NCBI GenBank assembly: GCA_019828565.1
Contig: JAHDYR010000005.1
Span: 806,001-870,000 of the forward strand
DNA from: Carpediemonas membranifera
Lineage: Eukaryota; Fornicata
DNA: 64,000 nucleotides
Reading direction: 5' to 3'
The notes below the pieces were generated by a model, which saw only the letters and a list, made by a program, of their open reading frames with translations, ran no database searches and had not been told where the DNA came from. A program made the translations under genes and the position numbers. Positions 59,573-64,000 of the stretch are shown in pieces. How positions within the stretch are numbered: the first letter of the stretch is position 1; each line of letters opens with the position of its first letter.

Positions 59573-59941
59573 CTATCCGTCGAGCTTGTAGTGCTGCTCG
59601 ACATACTCAGCCGCCGTCCGGACACAGTCGTGGCAGCTCATCTTGTTCACCTCGCGCAGCTCATCACAGATGATGGAGCTGCCACCCCGGGTGAAGATAC
59701 CTGTCAGGCCAGAGACTGCCTTCTCGCCTTTGAGAAGCTCGCAGGCGGCGTAGTATGCCCCGCACTTTCCAGACTCGTGGCCGCCGTGCCCGTATGCCTT
59801 GTACTCAGTCATGGAAGCTTCAAAAGTAGCCGAATCTATGTCCGTGAGGTGTGCACAAGCATTCAGAACAGTCTGAGCGCAGTTCAGCTTCAAAGGTTTC
59901 TTGCGGAAGTGTTGAAGGGCGATTTCTGCAGCAGATGGCAT
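59573..59941 (-). CDS. C_GCAxxG_C_C family redox-type protein
   Basis: 122 residues. The family Cys pattern is clear: LNCAQTVLNA, ESGKCGAYYAACELL (the C-G-A...A..L core), SIICDELREVN and MSCHDCVRTAAEYVEQH. This family is common in anaerobic bacteria, is thought to bind metal or an Fe-S cluster, and often lies near redox or transport genes; its biochemical role is unsettled. Presence in an intron-bearing eukaryotic window suggests lateral transfer. It has no presequence-like N-terminus, so probably cytosolic. Its 5' flank is the actin 3' flank that is duplicated before the thioredoxin gene. Confidence 0.88.
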   Translation of the reverse strand: MPSAAEIALQHFRKKPLKLNCAQTVLNACAHLTDIDSATFEASMTEYKAYGHGGHESGKCGAYYAACELLKGEKAVSGLTGIFTRGGSSIICDELREVNKMSCHDCVRTAAEYVEQHYKLDG

Positions 59942-59953
59942 ACTTCGTGACTA

Positions 59954-60356
59954 TTTGTGTTCTGCTGTTCAACTGCCCCGCATCGTGATCCGCATCACTG
60001 CCACATCTCGGTCGTTGCCGCAGGTTTTGCCGGAATTGGCCACGACCGTCTGCGCTCGCAGGGGACACGACGGGCCCGCTCGCCGGCTGTTGCAACCTGC
60101 CAAGCCGTGATAACTCTGTGGGGGCCGTGATCCGACTGATTCTGACGTCATCATCGATCTGACGCGACCGCAAGCGCGAACCTGCCAGGCATGTCTCCCT
60201 CGCCTGCCGACCGCCGCTGACATGGCCGTCATGGCGTACTGACACTTGCTGGTTGACACGAGTCATGATCTCCTGGCAGCATGTCATGGCCAGTGATGAC
60301 TCATGAGCAATAAAGACACTCTTGTTGCTGTACACAACATGCATTTACTGAAGCAT
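59954..60356. repeat. Actin 3' flank / upstream segment of the C_GCAxxG_C_C gene, duplicated
   Basis: 403 bp essentially identical to 62281-62683. It holds the actin 3' end (CAGTAAATGC signal near 60341-60350) and must also supply the promoter of the minus-strand gene at 59573. Open frames within have no protein character. Confidence 0.85.
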
Positions 60357-61487
60357 TTAGAAGCACTTCTTGTGGATGATGGCAGCGCCAGACTCCTCGT
60401 ACTCCTCCTTGGACACCCACATGGACTGGAAGGTGCTGAGGGAAGAAACGATAGAGCCACCCATCCAGACGGAGTACTTGCGCTCGGCGGGGGCGACGAT
60501 CTTGATCTTCATGGCAGAGGGAGCGAGGGCAGAAACCTCCTTCTCCATACGGTCGGCGATGCCGGGAAACATGGTGGTGCCACCGGAAAGGACGATGTTG
60601 CCGTAGAGATCGCGACGGATATCGACGTCGCACTTCATGATCGAGTTGTAGGTAGTCTCGTGGATACCGACAGCCTCAAGGCCGATCATGGAAGGCTGGA
60701 AGAGAGCCTCAGGGCAGCGGAAACGCTCGGAGCCGACCTCAATGAAGGCACCATCGGGAAGCTGGTAGGTCTTGTTGATGGAAGCAGACTCAGCAGCAGT
60801 CTCGAGCTCCTGGTTGTAGTCAAGAGCGACGTAGGTGAGCTTCTCCTTGATGTCACGGACGATTTCGCGCTCAGCGGAGGTGGTGAAGGTGTGGCCACGC
60901 TCAGCGAGGAGGGTAACGAGGTGCTCAGTAAGATCACGGCCAGCCATGTCGAGACGAAGGATGGCGTGGGGCATGCTGTAACCCTCATAGATGGGGACGC
61001 AGTGAGAGACACCATCGCCGGAATCGAGAACGATACCAGTGGTACGGCCAGAGGCGTACAGGGAAAGGACGGCCTGGATCTGGACGTAGATGGCGGGGGC
61101 ATTGAAGGTCTCGAACATGATCTCGGTCATCTTCTCGCGGTTAGCCTTGGGGTTGAGGGGAGCCTCGGTAAGGAGGATGGGGTGCTCCTCGGGAAGAACA
61201 CGGAGCTCGTTGTAGAAGGTGTGGTGCCAAATCTTCTCCATGTCATCCCAGTTGGTGACGATACCGTGCTCGATGGGGTAGCGGAGCTGAAGGATACCAC
61301 GCTTGGACTGAGCCTCATCACCGACATAGAAGTCCTTGCCACCCATGCCAACCATGATGCCCTTGTGTTTGGGCCTGCCAACGAGGCTGGGGAAGACGCA
61401 ACGGGGGGCATCATCGCCGGCCATACCAGCCTTGCACATGCCAGAGCCATTGTCAACAACCAATGCGACGCTTTCCTCTTCAGCCAT
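60357..61487 (-). CDS. Actin
   Basis: 376 residues from Met at 61487 ([20 protein letters not shown]); the in-frame extension to 61589 has no similarity. Conventional actin throughout: [107 protein letters not shown] and the end [12 protein letters not shown]. All nucleotide-binding loops are intact. Well conserved, unlike the highly divergent actin of Giardia. Codon-biased, so highly expressed. It lies within a tandem duplication; the second copy is frameshifted, so this is the functional one. Confidence 0.98.
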   Translation of the reverse strand: MAEEESVALVVDNGSGMCKAGMAGDDAPRCVFPSLVGRPKHKGIMVGMGGKDFYVGDEAQSKRGILQLRYPIEHGIVTNWDDMEKIWHHTFYNELRVLPEEHPILLTEAPLNPKANREKMTEIMFETFNAPAIYVQIQAVLSLYASGRTTGIVLDSGDGVSHCVPIYEGYSMPHAILRLDMAGRDLTEHLVTLLAERGHTFTTSAEREIVRDIKEKLTYVALDYNQELETAAESASINKTYQLPDGAFIEVGSERFRCPEALFQPSMIGLEAVGIHETTYNSIMKCDVDIRRDLYGNIVLSGGTTMFPGIADRMEKEVSALAPSAMKIKIVAPAERKYSVWMGGSIVSSLSTFQSMWVSKEEYEESGAAIIHKKCF

Positions 61488-61964
61488 TATCTCTATGAGT
61501 TTCTTGTGTTTGCTGACAGGCTGGGTTTTCTTCACAGTGACAAAAGTGGTCGAAACTATGTCGGGCGAAAATTCTACGGTGTAAGGCATTCAAGGTCCGC
61601 TTCTGGTCCCGCTTCCGCCCGTCTGGGGCGTGAAATCTTTGCGCTTTTCCCGGAGGCCGCTACAGTCCTGCTTTGACAGGCGCAAAATACAGATTCAGAA
61701 TATCTGTGACCATCGCCAGTTCGAAATCGCCCTCAAAATTCCCGATGGCCTTGACAACCATGTGCCGGTGCCAGCACGCACTGGTTCCGCCGGTCGGCGC
61801 CGACCGTCGAGACGGCAGTCCTGGAAGCCTTTCAGGAGTGCGTGGAGTTCGCGGCGTTCCCGCTGCGCATGCGGTGCTCGGGAAGCCCCGTGCGTGCGGT
61901 CGCGCGGCGCGTGCCGGGGGGAGCAGAGTGAAGCGGGTGTTTATAAAATGGATCGCGGGTGCGC
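61488..61964. other. Actin 5' region and thioredoxin 3' flank (477 bp)
   Basis: Actin promoter and 5' UTR. The 61488-61672 part is repeated at 63816-64000 with its copy. GC-rich near 61780-61920. No gene recognised. Confidence 0.5.
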
Positions 61965-62279
61965 TCAGGCGGTCTTGGCCTTCTCGACGAGCTGACGGAT
62001 GGCGCCCTCGTTCGCGCCGACGACCTCGCCGATGACCTGGCCGTTCTTGAACGACTTGAACGTGGGCATCGCGCGAATGCCTGCGATGCGGGCGGCGCCC
62101 GTGTTGGCGTCGACGTCGACTTTCACGCATGTGACGTCGGGGTTCTCCTCGGAGATCTTGACGAAGCGCGGGCCGATCATCTTGCACGGCGGGCACCACT
62201 GGGCGAAGAAGTCGACGACGACGGCCTTGTCGCCGCTGATAAGCTGCTGGAATTCCTCCACGGACTCGATAACCTTCAT
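61965..62279 (-). CDS. Thioredoxin
   Basis: 104 residues, standard thioredoxin length. Active site WCPPCKMIGPRF (family usually WCGPC; the CPPC form occurs in plant h-type and some protist thioredoxins), VDFFAQ strand, cis-Pro motif IRAMPTFKSFKNGQ and a VVGANEGAIRQL helix. No presequence, so cytosolic. It reduces disulfides, normally using thioredoxin reductase. The whole upstream side begins 1 bp before the ATG with the duplicated actin 3' flank, so its promoter was replaced or provided by the duplication. Confidence 0.95.
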   Translation of the reverse strand: MKVIESVEEFQQLISGDKAVVVDFFAQWCPPCKMIGPRFVKISEENPDVTCVKVDVDANTGAARIAGIRAMPTFKSFKNGQVIGEVVGANEGAIRQLVEKAKTA

Positions 62280-62280
62280 G

Positions 62281-64000
62281 TTTGTGTTCTGCTGTTCAAC
62301 TGCCCCGCATCGTGATCCGCATCACTGCCACATCTCGGTCGTTGCCGCAGGTTTTGCCGGAATTGGCCACGACCGTCTGCGCTCGCAGGGGACACGACGG
62401 GCCCGCTCGCCGGCTGTTGCAACCTGCCAAGCCGTGATAACTCTGTGGGGGCCGTGATCCGACTGATTCTGACGTCATCATCGATCTGACGCGACCGCAA
62501 GCGCGAACCTGCCAGGCATGTCTCCCTCGCCTGCCGACCGCCGCTGACATGGCCGTCATGGCGTACTGACACTTGCTGGTTGACACGAGTCATGATCTCC
62601 TGGCAGCATGTCATGGCCAGTGATGACTCATGAGCAATAAAGACACTCTTGTTGCTGTACACAACATGCATTTACTGAAGCATTTAGAAGCACTTCTTGT
62701 GGATGATGGCAGCGCCAGACTCCTCGTACTCCTCCTTGGACACCCACATGGACTGGAAGGTGCTGAGGGAAGAAACGATAGAGCCACCCATCCAGACGGA
62801 GTACTTGCGCTCGGCGGGGGCGACGATCTTGATCTTCATGGCAGAGGGAGCGAGGGCAGAAACCTCCTTCTCCATACGGTCGGCGATGCCGGGGAACATG
62901 GTGGTGCCACCGGAAAGGACGATGTTGCCGTAGAGATCGCGACGGATATCGACGTCGCACTTCATGATCGAGTTGTAGGTAGTCTCGTGGATACCGACAG
63001 CCTCAAGGCCGATCATGGAAGGCTGGAAGAGAGCCTCAGGGCAGCGGAAACGCTCGGAGCCGACCTCAATGAAGGCACCATCGGGAAGCTGGTAGGTCTT
63101 GTTGATGGAAGCAGACTCAGCAGCAGTCTCGAGCTCCTGGTTGTAGTCAAGAGCGACGTAGGTGAGCTTCTCCTTGATGTCACGGACGATTTCGCGCTCA
63201 GCGGAGGTGGTGAAGGTGTGGCCACGCTCAGCGAGGAGGGTAACGAGGTGCTCAGTAAGATCACGGCCAGCCATGTCGAGACGAAGGATGGCGTGGGGCA
63301 TGCTGTAACCCCTCATAGATGGGGACGCAGTGAGAGACACCATCGCCGGAATCGAGAACGATACCAGTGGTACGGCCAGAGGCGTACAGGGAAAGGACGG
63401 CCTGGATCTGGACGTAGATGGCGGGGGCATTGAAGGTCTCGAACATGATCTCGGTCATCTTCTCGCGGTTAGCCTTGGGGTTGAGGGGAGCCTCGGTAAG
63501 GAGGATGGGGTGCTCCTCGGGAAGAACACGGAGCTCGTTGTAGAAGGTGTGGTGCCAAATCTTCTCCATGTCATCCCAGTTGGTGACGATACCGTGCTCG
63601 ATGGGGTAGCGGAGCTGAAGGATACCACGCTTGGACTGAGCCTCATCACCGACATAGAAGTCCTTGCCACCCATGCCAACCATGATGCCCTTGTGTTTGG
63701 GCCTGCCAACGAGGCTGGGGAAGACGCAACGGGGGGCATCATCGCCGGCCATACCAGCCTTGCACATGCCAGAGCCATTGTCAACAACCAATGCGACGCT
63801 TTCCTCTTCAGCCATTATCTCTATGAGTTTCTTGTGTTTGCTGACAGGCTGGGTTTTCTTCACAGTGACAAAAGTGGTCGAAACTATGTCGGGCGAAAAT
63901 TCTACGGTGTAAGGCATTCAAGGTCCGCTTCTGGTCCCGCTTCCGCCCGTCTGGGGCGTGAAATCTTTGCGCTTTTCCCGGAGGCCGCTACAGTCCTGCT
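62281..64000. repeat. Tandem duplication copy 2 (actin plus flanks), runs off window
   Basis: Matches 59954-61672 at an offset of 2327 bp (2328 after an inserted base near 63309-63312). The left edge is sharp at 62281. The right edge is beyond the window. Only rare substitutions (for example at 62889) separate the copies. Confidence 0.93.
62684..63815 (-). pseudogene. Actin copy 2, single-base frameshift
   Basis: Nearly identical to the actin at 60357-61487, but one extra C in a C-run (63309-63312, four instead of three) shifts the frame after [11 protein letters not shown] near residue 170. Translation then ends 15 or so residues later. The remaining sequence is intact in the second frame, so the break is very young or a sequencing or assembly error. 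Confidence 0.85.

Noticed and set aside
59820-60344. 174-residue minus-strand frame (repeated at 62276-62671)
   Set aside because: Spans the actin 3' flank and overlaps another real gene out of frame; no protein character. Its repetition is explained by the tandem duplication.
60303-61676. 457-residue plus-strand open frame
   Set aside because: Exact antisense of actin.
1-64000. CRISPR arrays, bacterial insertion sequences, rRNA genes
   Set aside because: None seen; no regularly spaced short repeats, transposase genes or rRNA sequence.

Overview
The window is nuclear DNA from a compact, GC-rich protist genome. Evidence: histone H4, eS4, actin, eIF3h, APC10, RabGGTase-beta, SKI2 and NEMF genes are separated by short spacers, and at least six of the genes' introns are only 22-38 nt long. 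The introns begin GTnYGT/GTATGG and mostly end in a fused branch/acceptor element such as CTAACACAG or CTTACACAG, as in metamonads (Giardia, Trichomonas). Ciliary ASH-domain genes, a bacterial-type split glycine decarboxylase (GcvPA) with a presequence-like N-terminus, and a C_GCAxxG_C_C redox protein point to a free-living anaerobic flagellate, perhaps a Carpediemonas-like fornicate. The species is inferred, not proven.

Layout. 1-2872 (-): WDR11-like WD40 protein, running off the left edge. 3116-7733 (+): large ASH-domain ciliary protein with a 28-nt intron. 8394-9199: block carrying an MLF-like gene, duplicated in inverted orientation at 44991-45808. 9533-9838 (-): histone H4, divergent from a WD40/coiled-coil/CBM20 protein at 10629-13868 (+). 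13927-21801: coiled-coil protein, APC10, ASH-like protein, Bub2-like TBC GAP, a hypothetical protein and ribosomal protein eS4. 21912-24200 (-): long-chain acyl-CoA synthetase with two introns. 24498-29106 (-): GcvPA and an importin-11-like karyopherin. 29278-30265 (+): RabGGTase beta, followed at once by a 369-bp near-identical fragment of the acyl-CoA synthetase gene. 31276-42808 (-): MMS19, NEMF/Rqc2, AAMP-like WD40, eIF3h, a BRCT protein and a PH-domain nucleotide cyclase. 43122-44837 (+): basic TFxPxI-repeat protein. 46369-59941 (-): WD40/pseudokinase/HECT-like fusion, receptor-like kinase, SKI2 helicase and C_GCAxxG_C_C protein. 59954-64000: actin, thioredoxin and a second actin copy with a frameshift, formed by a tandem duplication with a 2327-bp period.

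The main discovery is in the SKI2 RNA helicase gene (54055-59367, minus). An in-frame insertion of 638 codons splits the Walker A motif between GK and T and has the hallmarks of a Prp8-type nuclear intein (Cys1, terminal His-Asn, Thr +1). Inside it, exactly at its own block B, lies a second complete intein of 348 codons of a different, phage/viral-like type (Cys1, TxxH block, WCFTMPSGF...TGN terminus, Cys +1). The order N1-N2-C2-C1 is that of an intein nested within an intein. Endonuclease-motif acidic residues look lost in both.

Functionally the window mixes RNA and protein quality control (SKI2, NEMF, eS4, eIF3h), Fe-S delivery (MMS19), cell cycle (APC10, Bub2-like), trafficking (RabGGTase, WDR11-like), cilia, signalling, and anaerobic redox/MRO metabolism. 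There is no operon-like logic. Recent duplications (MLF, acyl-CoA synthetase fragment, actin) mark the region as actively rearranging.
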